A DNA stretch of 52,566 nucleotides. It comes from UMGS1696 sp964457685 (lineage in GTDB: Bacteria; Bacillota; Clostridia; Oscillospirales; CAG-272). The stretch lies in the NCBI GenBank assembly GCA_964457685.1, contig CAYWFS010000008.1:1-52566 (forward strand), read 5' to 3'. Shown here piece after piece: positions 25,776 to 34,267 of this stretch. A program made the translations under genes and the position numbers. The notes beneath the pieces are model-generated. The model was not told the DNA's origin. It searched no databases and saw only the letters and a list, made by a program, of their open reading frames with translations. Numbering within the stretch: position 1 is the first letter of the stretch; each line of letters starts with the position of its first letter.

Positions 25776-27023
25776 ATGAAAAATACTGCAAAGGCTCTGT
25801 CGTTTATCCTGGCGGCAGTAACTATTACGTCTTCTGCGGCAACTATGGCTTCAGCAGGCAATATCTGGAAAAACGAGGATATGCTCGGAACAAAGCCCTC
25901 CGTTACAGAGGTTCAGAAAAACAAGGATACCGGCTGCGGAACAAATCACGTTTTTGTAGGCACTTCAACAAAGGTCGTAAAAGCGTCTGATCACGAAGAT
26001 TCCACAATCTATACAAACAAGACAACTACCGAAACCAAGGGTTGCTTTGCGGCAAAGGATGACTTTGTTATAAAGACAACATTCAGAAACCCCTGCGGTC
26101 TTTACGGTGCAAAGTATTATTCAAAGGCAGACGCAAAGTCCTATATTGAACAGTATTTCAAAACAAACTCCTGCGATGTTTACATGACTGAAGAACAGGC
26201 AAAAACCTTCTGCGAGGACGCATATTACTATTCAAGTGACCCCGATGTGGTTTATTATGACTACAAAACAGGTACTCTCGTTGCAGGTAAATCAGGCACA
26301 GCCGAGGTATATCTCTATACAAAGGGCGGACTTCCTTTCTTCAAGCTCAATGTTTACGTTTCGAGAAAGTTCTCCAATACAAAGGATAACCCCACTCTCA
26401 ATATCGTTCCCGATGAATGGAGACTCGATATCGGCGATACTACCGAATTTAAGGTAAGTGCATCCGATGGCAAAACCTATGATGATATCGAATTCAGCGT
26501 TAAGCTCGGTGCAAACAGAGTTACACTTACTCAGAATACCCATAAGCTTACAGCAGAAAAGAACGGTGCAGTCGTAGTATATGCATACAGCAAGTCCAAT
26601 CCCGATATTTGCGGCGAAACCGTCCTCTATGTAGGTCAGTATGAATACGCTGTTCAGGAAGGCTGCTGGTCATACGATAAGGATTGCATAAAGATTAACG
26701 ATTGGTACTGCGGATGGAGCTGTGACGATTACTATTCATCCATAACAGGCTGGATAAAGAGTGTTGACGGAATCTTCATTCCCGTAATCAAACTCAGCGA
26801 CGCAACCGTTGACCGTGACGGCGAAAAGCAGGATACAGTAATCGCAAGATTCGACAGCATTCCTTATATCGACCTCATCCGTCAGGCATACGGAGACAAG
26901 GACGCTCTTTCCGCACTTATCAAGAAGTATAACCTCTATAAGTACGGCTTCTATGATACAGACGGTGATTTCTGCGGAAAAATAGACCCCAGATACTTCT
27001 ACATGAGCGGACTCTTCAACTGA
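25776..27023 (+). CDS. Secreted Cys-rich protein with Ig-like (Big2-type) domains
   Basis: A 415-residue protein. The N-terminus has a classic signal peptide (MKNTAKALSF, hydrophobic core, then ATMASAG near residue 28). The mature part shows segments of bacterial Ig-like type: SSDPDVVYYDYKTGTLVAGKSGTAEVYLYT near 152-180 and a second around 215-290 (DEWRLDIGDTTEFKV to GAVVVYAYS), the usual 'value-meaning-memory of constants' pattern of Big2 domains. About eleven cysteines are spread through the mature protein, many in aromatic surroundings (GCWSYDKDC, WYCGWSC), so disulfides are likely. I chose the ATG at 25776 because the signal peptide starts there and AAAGGA lies upstream. No enzymatic motif, LPXTG or dockerin was seen. 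Function unknown; a surface or matrix protein is plausible. Confidence 0.8.
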   Translation: MKNTAKALSFILAAVTITSSAATMASAGNIWKNEDMLGTKPSVTEVQKNKDTGCGTNHVFVGTSTKVVKASDHEDSTIYTNKTTTETKGCFAAKDDFVIKTTFRNPCGLYGAKYYSKADAKSYIEQYFKTNSCDVYMTEEQAKTFCEDAYYYSSDPDVVYYDYKTGTLVAGKSGTAEVYLYTKGGLPFFKLNVYVSRKFSNTKDNPTLNIVPDEWRLDIGDTTEFKVSASDGKTYDDIEFSVKLGANRVTLTQNTHKLTAEKNGAVVVYAYSKSNPDICGETVLYVGQYEYAVQEGCWSYDKDCIKINDWYCGWSCDDYYSSITGWIKSVDGIFIPVIKLSDATVDRDGEKQDTVIARFDSIPYIDLIRQAYGDKDALSALIKKYNLYKYGFYDTDGDFCGKIDPRYFYMSGLFN

Positions 27024-27048
27024 GCCGAAAATAAAATCAAATAAAAAA

Positions 27049-27095
27049 CTGCCGTATAGCAAGTCAAAAAGGCTCGTTATGCGGCAGATTTTGTT
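27049..27095. terminator. Shared terminator between the secreted protein gene and coaD
   Basis: CTGCCGTATAGC (27049-27060) pairs with GTTATGCGGCAG (27076-27087), with T-rich bases after it on the plus strand and A-rich bases before it, so it can stop transcription from both sides. Confidence 0.85.
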
Positions 27096-27100
27096 TTATT

Positions 27101-27595
27101 TTAAAGTGAACTTTTATAAAGCTCCACCATAAGCTCACGACAGGACTGCGGAACAGCATCTCCGAGGTCACAGCCGTATTTCAGAAGCTCACGCACATAT
27201 GTGGACGATATTGCAAGATAATTCGGTGAAGACGGAATTACAACAGTCTCAAATTCAGGGTCAAAACGCTTCATTATGAGAGAAAGATTGTATTCGTAGT
27301 CATAATCCACGGCATTTCTTGCACCTCGTACAATGAATTTTGCACCTACCTTGTGAATGTAGTCGGAGGTGAGTCCGCTGAACATATCTGCATGAATATT
27401 CGGTGAATTAAGCTCCGCTACAGCCGTTTTCAAAAGAGTCAAGCGGTCGGAGGGGGAAAATATTCCGCTTTTTTTCTCCGCATTGAATACGACAACAACG
27501 TAAACCTCGTCAAATATTTCCGCACTACGACGTATCAGGTCGAGATGTCCGGAGGTCACAGGGTCAAAGCTTCCCGTTATGACTGCACGTTTCAT
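27101..27595 (-). CDS. coaD: Phosphopantetheine adenylyltransferase
   Basis: 164 residues. GSFDPVTSGHLDLI near residue 8 holds the nucleotidyltransferase (T/H)xGH motif, KFIVRGARNAVDYDYEY near 86 and ISSTYVRE near 127 are family marks. It joins AMP from ATP to 4'-phosphopantetheine, the penultimate step of coenzyme A synthesis. The start overlaps the rsmD stop (ATGA), so both are co-transcribed, as is common. Confidence 0.96.
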   Translation of the reverse strand: MKRAVITGSFDPVTSGHLDLIRRSAEIFDEVYVVVVFNAEKKSGIFSPSDRLTLLKTAVAELNSPNIHADMFSGLTSDYIHKVGAKFIVRGARNAVDYDYEYNLSLIMKRFDPEFETVVIPSSPNYLAISSTYVRELLKYGCDLGDAVPQSCRELMVELYKSSL

Positions 27596-28227
27596 TCTGC
27601 ATCCTCTGTAGCAGGGGTGAGAAGTGTGATTCGAGTGCGACCGTAAAGAGCGGAACGAACTACGTTAAAGCGGTCTCTGAGAGTCTCACTTCCGCCGAAC
27701 ACATCCTTGAGTACATATTCAGCTGCGATTTCTTCGTCCTTTCTTGCTCTTGTAGCACGGGAGGGAATGTCGCAGTCGGTCTCGCAAATGATGTATGCAC
27801 CGGGTGCGAAAAGTTCTGCATCACTTAAAGCCTTGAGAGAAGCGGGAAGCATACCGGTGTTGTACGGAGGATCGAGGAATATAATGTCGTACTTTTCTCT
27901 CTTAGCCGCTCCTCTGATGAAAGAGGTATAGTCTGCGGTTGAAATTCTGCACTTTTCAAAAAGGTGAGTCTTTTTTGCGTTTTCGATTATAATGTTTGTA
28001 GCGTCTCTTGACTGGTCGATGATTGTTGCCTTAGCCGCTCCTCTTGAAAGAGCTTCGAGAGCAAGCTGACCGCAGCCTCCGAAAAGATCGAGAACTGTTC
28101 TGCCCTCTATGTCAAACTGTATCATGGAAAAGAGAGCTTCCTTTACACGGTCGGTTGTCGGACGAGTACCTTCTCCTTCAAGAGTAGCAAGCTTTGTGCC
28201 TCTTGCACTTCCTGTGATTATTCTCAT
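27592..28227 (-). CDS. rsmD: 16S rRNA (guanine-966-N2)-methyltransferase
   Basis: 211 residues with the start MRIITGSARGTKL, the TRPTTDRVKEALFSMI segment near 25, the SAM-binding VLDLFGGCGQLALEALSRGA near 45-64, and the catalytic LDPPYN motif near 117. It methylates G966 of 16S rRNA in the 30S subunit. Its 12-base spacing from uvrC and four-base overlap with coaD suggest a uvrC-rsmD-coaD transcript. Confidence 0.95.
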   Translation of the reverse strand: MRIITGSARGTKLATLEGEGTRPTTDRVKEALFSMIQFDIEGRTVLDLFGGCGQLALEALSRGAAKATIIDQSRDATNIIIENAKKTHLFEKCRISTADYTSFIRGAAKREKYDIIFLDPPYNTGMLPASLKALSDAELFAPGAYIICETDCDIPSRATRARKDEEIAAEYVLKDVFGGSETLRDRFNVVRSALYGRTRITLLTPATEDAE

Positions 28228-28239
28228 AATATATCTCCG

Positions 28240-30126
28240 TTATTGTTTTTTGAAATAGTTATAAATGTTTTCTGCGTCTGTTTTGCTGATTCCGTTTACC
28301 TCTGCAATGTCACCTTCGGACGCATTTTTCAGTGCGGTTAGAGAACCGAAATGTGACAGCAGCAGCTTTGATTTTGCCGGTCCTATGCCGTGTATCTTTT
28401 CAAGAGAGGATGTTTTCAGCGTTTTTCTTTTTGCCCCCGTCATTCTTCCGACTGTGTAGCGGTGTACCTCCTCCTGAATCTCGTATATCAGACGAAATAC
28501 ATCGGGATGACGTGCAATATTCAGCTCGTTTTCTTCGTCGGTGAGGGTTCGTGTCTTGTGATGTTCATCCTTTACCATACCGAATACGGGAATTTCGTAG
28601 CCCTCGTTTTTGAGAAGCTCCTTTATTACCGAAACGTGACCTTTACCGCCATCGAGAAGTATAAGGTCGGGACAAATGCTCATTGAACCGTTTTCTTCAC
28701 CGATGTGGCTTAGTCTGCGTGAGATAGCCTCAGTCATGGATGCATAGTCGTCCTGCGAATCTGTGGACTTTATGTTGAACGAACGGTATTCGCTTTTACG
28801 GAGCTTACCGTCTACCGCACAAACCATACCCGCCGTTATATGCTCATCCCCGAGGTTTGATATATCGTATGCCTCTATCCTTTCGGGAACTACCTCAAGA
28901 CAAAGGAGCTGTGCAAGGGTAACGAGAGTTTTTTCTCTGTCGGACTCATGCTTTACATAGTTTGCAGAATGGTCGGAGGCATCCTTTACAGCCATCGCAC
29001 AAAGATATTTTGACGCTCCTTTTTTGGGAGTTTTAATCGTAACACGCCGTCCTGCCTTTTCGCTGAGATAGTCCGATAGCAGAAGTCTGTCATGCTCCGG
29101 CAACTCAAAGGAAAGAAATATCTCCGACGGTATATATTCCCGTGACTGATACAGCGACATGACAAACGAAGAAAGAGGTGAGTCTCCGTCCTCGTCCTCC
29201 GCAATTTCGCCGGAGAGTGTTATCTCATCCCGACCGAACACAAAATGCTCACTGTCTGTGATGTAGCCGCTCCTTATATAGAAGACCGTGGCACAGTCTC
29301 TGAAGCTTACGTTGTCTCCGTCGAATTTTACCAGATGAAGTCCGATAACGTCACATTCCGTAGTGGGGTTGCCGACTGCTTTTTGTCTTTCACCCAGCTT
29401 TCGGAGAGCTTCAATTGAGTCACGGCATCTTGCTGCCTCTTCAAATTCAAGCTCATCCGACGCACGGAGCATTTTTTTCGTAAGAGCGGCAATTACCTCA
29501 CGAGTTCCGCCACGAAGTATTTCAGCCGCACGTTCGATAGTCTCTCTGTATTCCTCCTGCGAAACCTCCCCCGTACAGACTCCCATGCAACGACCTATCT
29601 GATAGTATATGCAAGGTCTGTCTTTTCCTATATCCTCGGGAAAACGTCTTTTACAGCTTGGTATTCCGAGGGTTCTTTCAAGCTGTGCAATCGCCGTAAA
29701 TACGGTGGAGGTTGAAGAATACGGACCGAAGTATAACGCACCGTCGGGAAGTCGTGTTCTCGTCATGGTTATACGCGGATACGGAGACTTTATCCCTATT
29801 TTTATATACGGATAAGACTTTGCGTCCTTCAGCTTTATGTTGTATTTTGGGGTGTACTGCTTTATCAGGCTGTTTTCGAGAGCGAGAGCTTCCATTTCCG
29901 TGTCGCAGGTGATGAAGCGGAAATCGTATACTGATGCCGCCATCTGAGATGTTTTTGTGTCGTGCGAGCCGTGAAAGTACTGCGAAACTCTGTCTCTCAG
30001 CGAACGTGATTTTCCGACGTAGATGACCTGTCCGTTCTCGTTTTGCATTATATACACACCGGGAGTACGGGGAAGTGCGGCGGATTTTTCACGAAGCATT
30101 TCGATATTTTTTGATATCAGAGGCAT
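28240..30126 (-). CDS. uvrC: Excinuclease ABC subunit C
   Basis: 628 residues. The GIY-YIG nuclease domain at about 18-95 (PGVYIMQNENGQVIYVGKS) makes the 3' incision, the Cys-rich patch near 155-175 (PCIYYQIGRCMGVC) matches the iron-sulfur/zinc region, the UVR motif near 205-240 binds UvrB, the RNase H-like domain (about 385-540, AYDISNLGDEH and ILLDGGKGH) makes the 5' incision, and two helix-hairpin-helix motifs end the protein (KIHGIGPAKSKLLL and VNGISKTDAENI). It acts in nucleotide-excision repair. Confidence 0.96.
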   Translation of the reverse strand: MPLISKNIEMLREKSAALPRTPGVYIMQNENGQVIYVGKSRSLRDRVSQYFHGSHDTKTSQMAASVYDFRFITCDTEMEALALENSLIKQYTPKYNIKLKDAKSYPYIKIGIKSPYPRITMTRTRLPDGALYFGPYSSTSTVFTAIAQLERTLGIPSCKRRFPEDIGKDRPCIYYQIGRCMGVCTGEVSQEEYRETIERAAEILRGGTREVIAALTKKMLRASDELEFEEAARCRDSIEALRKLGERQKAVGNPTTECDVIGLHLVKFDGDNVSFRDCATVFYIRSGYITDSEHFVFGRDEITLSGEIAEDEDGDSPLSSFVMSLYQSREYIPSEIFLSFELPEHDRLLLSDYLSEKAGRRVTIKTPKKGASKYLCAMAVKDASDHSANYVKHESDREKTLVTLAQLLCLEVVPERIEAYDISNLGDEHITAGMVCAVDGKLRKSEYRSFNIKSTDSQDDYASMTEAISRRLSHIGEENGSMSICPDLILLDGGKGHVSVIKELLKNEGYEIPVFGMVKDEHHKTRTLTDEENELNIARHPDVFRLIYEIQEEVHRYTVGRMTGAKRKTLKTSSLEKIHGIGPAKSKLLLSHFGSLTALKNASEGDIAEVNGISKTDAENIYNYFKKQ

Positions 30127-30143
30127 TTTCTCATATAATAAAT

Positions 30144-30173
30144 TGAGCGAGGGCAGAAATCCACCATCGCTCA
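30144..30173 (-). terminator. Likely terminator after the HPr gene
   Basis: On the minus strand TGAGCGATGG can pair with CCCTCGCTCA, followed by an AT-rich tail. The T run is broken, so the strength is uncertain. Confidence 0.5.
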
Positions 30174-30199
30174 GCTTACATCAATTTTAATTTTGAAAA

Positions 30200-30463
30200 T
30201 TATTCGGCAAAGCCTGTGTCGATAAGTGCGGCAAGACCGTCGAGAGCATCCTGTTCGTCAGAACCGTCAGCGATAAGAGTAATGGTCATACCCTTAACGA
30301 TACCGAGGGAGAGAACACCGAGTAAGCTCTTAGCGTTTACACGTCTGTCGTCCTTTTCGATCCAAATAGAACTTTTGTAGGAGTTAGCCTTCTGAATGAA
30401 GAATGTAGCCGGTCTTGCATGGAGACCTACATTGTTCTGTATTGTAACATCGCGAGATATCAT
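30200..30463 (-). CDS. ptsH: HPr phosphocarrier
   Basis: 87 residues, the standard length. His15 in VGLHARPA is the residue phosphorylated by enzyme I, and Ser46 in NAKSLLGVLSLG is the HPr-kinase site used in carbon catabolite repression of Firmicutes. Both are kept, so it is an HPr rather than a His15-less Crh. No ptsI (enzyme I) follows, so it is a lone gene, common in Clostridia. It has its own promoter. Confidence 0.92.
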   Translation of the reverse strand: MISRDVTIQNNVGLHARPATFFIQKANSYKSSIWIEKDDRRVNAKSLLGVLSLGIVKGMTITLIADGSDEQDALDGLAALIDTGFAE

Positions 30464-30545
30464 ATTATACGCTCCATAATATTAAAATATGCGGCAAATT
30501 CCGATGGTCGGAAAATGCCAAAGATGACTGCACCTTTGTACTTAC

Positions 30546-30574
30546 TTCTATTATAACAAAAACTGCGGTTTAAA
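30546..30574 (-). promoter_or_regulatory. Promoter of the HPr gene
   Basis: On the minus strand TTGATT (30574-30569) and TATAAT (30551-30546) lie 17 bases apart, about 80 bases before the start codon. The remaining bases up to the end of ileS (30575-30670) show no clear terminator. Confidence 0.8.
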
Positions 30575-30670
30575 TCAATAGCTTTGAAATATTTTTTGAG
30601 TGTCAATTTGAACAACAAGTTCATAGATAAACTACTACAATTTTAATGATTATGTGTATTTGTGCGACAA

Positions 30671-33600
30671 TTACAGTCTCTTAACTGCGATAGTAACCTT
30701 TTCTCCGTTGATATCCCAGTCTTTTTCGAGGTCGCATTCGATTTTTTCGCCGAGTACAAGCTTATCGCAGAGTACGCTTGCTGTAAGCTCATCGGGAGAA
30801 GCGTTTACGATTTCCTCAAGCTTTTCACTTCCGCAGATAGATACCGCAATGTGGTCTGTTACAACAAAGTCCGCTTCCTTACGCATTGTCTGTACCTTGG
30901 AGATAACTTCTCTGATGAAGCCCTCGGAGATAAGCTCATCCGTGAGGGTTGTATCGAGAGCTACGGTTATTCCGTTGTCGTTTACGGTGTGGAAGCCTTC
31001 CTTCTGCTTAACTTCGATAAGGAGGTCTGCTTCTTCGAGAGCCGCTTTTTCTCCGTCAAGGTCGAGAGTGAGGACTCCGTTTGCTTTAAGCTCATCCATA
31101 GCGGCATTTCCGTCGAACGCGTCATTCTGGAGAACACCTCTGATTTTTCCGAGAAGCTTGCCGTACTTGGGACCTACAGTCTTGAGGTTCGGCTTGAAGG
31201 AGTAGGAGGAGAGGGAAGACATATCGTCTGTTACCTTAACTTCCTTTACGTTAAGCTCGTCACGGATTATATCTGTGTAGAACGAATCGAGAGCATCCGC
31301 ACCCTCTGCCTTAACGTAAAGAGCTGCGAGAGGCTGACGGTTCTTGATGTTCGCACCGTTTCTTGCCGCACGACCGAGAACTACTATATCAACTACCTTG
31401 TTCATGTTGTATTCGAGGTTCTTGTCGATAAGTGTTGTGTCTGCTTCGGGGAAGGAGCAGAGGTGAACGGATTCGGGAGCATTCTTGTCAACGGAGCAAA
31501 CGAGGTTTCTGTAAATATCCTCAGCCATGAACGGAATCATGGGAGCTGCTGTCTTTGCGAGAGTTACAAGGCAGGTGTAAAGTGTCATATAAGCCGCAAT
31601 CTTATCGTCGGTCATTTCAACACCCCAGTAACGCTCACGGGAACGGCGAACATACCAGTTGGAAAGCTCGTCAACGCATTCGTTTAATGCACGGGCAGAT
31701 TCGGGAATCTTGTATTCGGAGAGATTCTTGTCAACTGCGGCAACAGTGGAGTTGAGGACGGAGAGAATGTATTTGTCCATTACGGTAAGGGCACAGTTCT
31801 TAAGCTCGTACTTTGTGGGGTCGAAGGAGTCGATATCCGCATAAAGTACATAGAACGCATATGTGTTCCAAAGTGTGCCGAGGAACTTTCTCTGACCCTC
31901 GAGAACGGCCTTTCCGCTGAATCTGGAGGGGAGCCACGGAGCAGAGTTGGTGTAGAAGTACCAGCGGATAGCGTCTGCACCGTAGGTCTGGAGTGCCTCA
32001 AACGGGTCAACCGCATTACCCTTGGATTTTGACATCTTCTGACCGTTTTCGTCCTGAACGTGACCGAGAACGATTACGTTTCTGTAAGGTGCCTTGTCAA
32101 AGAGAAGTGTGGAGATAGCCATGAGGGAGTAGAACCAACCTCTTGTCTGGTCAACGGCTTCACTGATGAAGTCTGCCGGGAACTGTCTCTCGAACTTATC
32201 CTGATTTTCAAAAGGATAGTGGTGCTGTGCAAAGGGCATTGAACCGGAGTCGAACCAGCAGTCGATAACCTCGGGTACACGGTGCATTTCTCCGCCGCAC
32301 TTTTCGCACTTGAGAGTTACTGCGTCAATATAGGGGCGGTGAAGCTCAATATTGTCGGGGCAGTTTGTTGACATTTCCTTAAGTTCCGCAATGCTTCCGA
32401 TGGAGTGACGGTGACCGCAGGAGCATTCCCAAATGTTGAGAGGAGTACCCCAGTAACGGTTACGGGAGATAGCCCAGTCCTGTACGTTTTCAAGCCAGTC
32501 ACCGAAACGACCCTTACCGATAGATTCGGGAATCCAGTTTACGGTGTTGTTGTTCTTTATAAGGTTTTCACGGACATCTGTCATCTTGATGTACCATGAT
32601 TCTCTTGCGTAGTAGATAAGGGGAGTATCACATCTCCAGCAGTGCGGGTATTCATGCTCGAACTTGGGAGCGTCAAAGAGCTTTCCTTCATTCTTGAGGT
32701 CTTCGAGAACCAGCGGATCTGCTTTCTTTACAAATACGCCTGCATAGGGAGTTTCGGGAGTAAGCTCACCCTTTGCGTCAACGAACTGAACGAACGGGAG
32801 GTCATACTTTCTTCCCACGTTAGCGTCGTCTTCACCGAATGCGGGAGCAATGTGAACTATACCTGTACCGTCGCTCATTGTAACGTAGCCGTCGCAGGTT
32901 ACAAAGTGAGCCTTTTTGCCCTGTTTTGCGGCAGCTTCACCGGCACAAGCAAAGAGAGGCTCGTATTCACGGTATTCGAGAGCGGAACCGGGCATTTCTT
33001 CGAGGATTTCGTATGCAGGTGCATCCTCTGTCTTGAGCTTTCCGAGAACGGTGTCAAGGAGAGCCTTTGCCATGTAGTAGGTGTAGCCGTCGGCAGCCTT
33101 TACCTTAACGTAGGTTTCTTCGGGGTTAACGCAGAGTGCGAGGTTGGAGGGAAGAGTCCACGGTGTGGTAGTCCATGCAAGGAAGTAAGCGTCTTCGCCT
33201 ACAGCCTTAAATCTTACAACTGCGGAGCGTTCCTTAACAGTTTTGTATCCCTGTGCAACCTCCTGTGCGGAAAGGGGAGTACCGCAACGAGGGCAGTAAG
33301 GAACAATCTTAAAGCCCTTGTAAAGGAGACCCTTGTTCCAGATTTCCTTTAATGCCCACCATTCGGATTCGATAAAGTTGTTGTCATAGGTAACGTAGGG
33401 GTCGTTCATGTCAGCCCAGAAGCCAACAGTGCCGGAGAAGTCTTCCCACATTCCCTTGTATTTCCAAACGGATTCCTTGCACTGCTTGATAAAGGGTTCG
33501 AGACCGTACTGTTCAATCTGTTCCTTGCCGTCGAGACCGAGTTTCTTTTCAACTTCGATTTCTACGGGAAGACCGTGGGTGTCCCAGCCTGCCTTACGAG

Positions 33601-33838
33601 GTACGTCACAGCCCTTCATCCAGTGATAACGGGGGATCATATCCTTGATAACTCTTGTAAGAACGTGACCTATATGAGGCTTACCGTTAGCTGTAGGCGG
33701 TCCGTCATAGAAAGTATATTCACGCTTGCCGCTGTTTTCTTCAAGCTGCTTTTCAAAAATTTTATTTTCGTTCCAGAATTTCAGCGTTTCATGCTCACGC
33801 TCGACGAAATTCATATTTGCCGGTACTTTGTTGTACAT
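30671..33838 (-). CDS. ileS: Isoleucyl-tRNA synthetase
   Basis: 1055 residues from the ATG at 33838, which is preceded by GGAGGA. HIGH is PHIGH in NGKPHIGHVLTRV near residue 51, and KMSKS appears as GQKMSKSKGN near 600. The GWDTHGLPVE segment near 78 and the anticodon-binding domain after about 690 are typical. It is the long IleS form without the C-terminal zinc finger of E. coli. An open frame extends upstream to 34066 but crosses the leader and is not translated. Expression is governed by the T-box leader just upstream. Confidence 0.96.
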   Translation of the reverse strand: MYNKVPANMNFVEREHETLKFWNENKIFEKQLEENSGKREYTFYDGPPTANGKPHIGHVLTRVIKDMIPRYHWMKGCDVPRKAGWDTHGLPVEIEVEKKLGLDGKEQIEQYGLEPFIKQCKESVWKYKGMWEDFSGTVGFWADMNDPYVTYDNNFIESEWWALKEIWNKGLLYKGFKIVPYCPRCGTPLSAQEVAQGYKTVKERSAVVRFKAVGEDAYFLAWTTTPWTLPSNLALCVNPEETYVKVKAADGYTYYMAKALLDTVLGKLKTEDAPAYEILEEMPGSALEYREYEPLFACAGEAAAKQGKKAHFVTCDGYVTMSDGTGIVHIAPAFGEDDANVGRKYDLPFVQFVDAKGELTPETPYAGVFVKKADPLVLEDLKNEGKLFDAPKFEHEYPHCWRCDTPLIYYARESWYIKMTDVRENLIKNNNTVNWIPESIGKGRFGDWLENVQDWAISRNRYWGTPLNIWECSCGHRHSIGSIAELKEMSTNCPDNIELHRPYIDAVTLKCEKCGGEMHRVPEVIDCWFDSGSMPFAQHHYPFENQDKFERQFPADFISEAVDQTRGWFYSLMAISTLLFDKAPYRNVIVLGHVQDENGQKMSKSKGNAVDPFEALQTYGADAIRWYFYTNSAPWLPSRFSGKAVLEGQRKFLGTLWNTYAFYVLYADIDSFDPTKYELKNCALTVMDKYILSVLNSTVAAVDKNLSEYKIPESARALNECVDELSNWYVRRSRERYWGVEMTDDKIAAYMTLYTCLVTLAKTAAPMIPFMAEDIYRNLVCSVDKNAPESVHLCSFPEADTTLIDKNLEYNMNKVVDIVVLGRAARNGANIKNRQPLAALYVKAEGADALDSFYTDIIRDELNVKEVKVTDDMSSLSSYSFKPNLKTVGPKYGKLLGKIRGVLQNDAFDGNAAMDELKANGVLTLDLDGEKAALEEADLLIEVKQKEGFHTVNDNGITVALDTTLTDELISEGFIREVISKVQTMRKEADFVVTDHIAVSICGSEKLEEIVNASPDELTASVLCDKLVLGEKIECDLEKDWDINGEKVTIAVKRL

Positions 33839-33872
33839 AATTCCTCCGATTTGATATTTATTCCGTAAAAAT

Positions 33873-33896
33873 AAAAAAGCCGGCACATAGTCCGGG
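33873..33896 (-). terminator. Regulatory terminator of the T-box leader
   Basis: CCGG on each side of an eight-base loop (ACTATGTG), followed by a GCTTTTTT run on the minus strand just before the ileS ribosome binding site. The stem is short; the alternative antiterminator pairing would break it. Confidence 0.75.
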
Positions 33897-34130
33897 AAAA
33901 TATCAGAAAACTCTGAGCTGATATAATAACCACTCGCACTGTAATGGTGTTCCCCTGTAACGGTGGGAATCCGTCTCAGCTTGCAGAAAACAAAATATCC
34001 TCTGCTCACATCGCTGCTCGGGAGTGATTTTCGCCTGCATTCGTTTATCGTGTTCCACCGTATCACGACTCTCTGTAAAACGATTTCTGCCGCTACTCTT
34101 TCCGTCTTAGCTTTTTTATATTACTATACA
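33873..34130 (-). ncRNA. T-box leader of ileS, specifier ATC (Ile)
   Basis: The roughly 290-base untranslated leader shows T-box stem I features on the minus strand: GACGGAAAGAGTA near the 5' end (AGTA motif), CAGAGAG with a distal GGTGGAA, and a specifier loop GAAA-ATC-ACTCCCGAGC in which the ATC codon for isoleucine lies at 34028-34026. Further on, a TGGT (GAGTGGTT) follows, which would pair with the uncharged tRNA end, but the full AGGGTGGNACC consensus is degenerate. It ends with a CCGG/CCGG hairpin (33896-33879) and a T run, the terminator. Uncharged tRNA-Ile should favour antitermination and raise ileS expression. Confidence 0.85.
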
Positions 34131-34135
34131 CAATG

Positions 34136-34164
34136 ATTATATACTTTATTTATCTGTTTGTCAA
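34136..34164 (-). promoter_or_regulatory. Consensus promoter of ileS
   Basis: On the minus strand TTGACA (34164-34159) and TATAAT (34141-34136) with a 17-base spacer, a perfect match. It faces away from the promoter at 34196, making a divergent pair. Confidence 0.93.
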
Positions 34165-34195
34165 GAGAAATATAATGCTTTTTCGCCGCTATTCC

Positions 34196-34224
34196 TTGTT
34201 TTGCGTGTGTGAATATGCTATAAT
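34196..34224 (+). promoter_or_regulatory. Promoter of the nucleoside/sugar-phosphate operon
   Basis: TTGTTT (34196-34201) and TATAAT (34219-34224), 17 bases apart, about 44 bases before the first gene. It appears to be the main promoter for the seven plus-strand genes up to the terminator near 40141. Confidence 0.75.
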
Positions 34225-34267
34225 TCAATTGAGAAATAAAAAATTTGCCGAAAGGTGGTATTTGATT

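Noticed and set aside
30662..31687. Long plus-strand open frame of 341 codons
   Set aside because: It lies antisense within ileS, has no family signature and arises from codon bias on the other strand.
32642..33352. Plus-strand open frame of 236 codons
   Set aside because: Antisense shadow of ileS, with Cys/Val/Phe-rich composition typical of such shadows.
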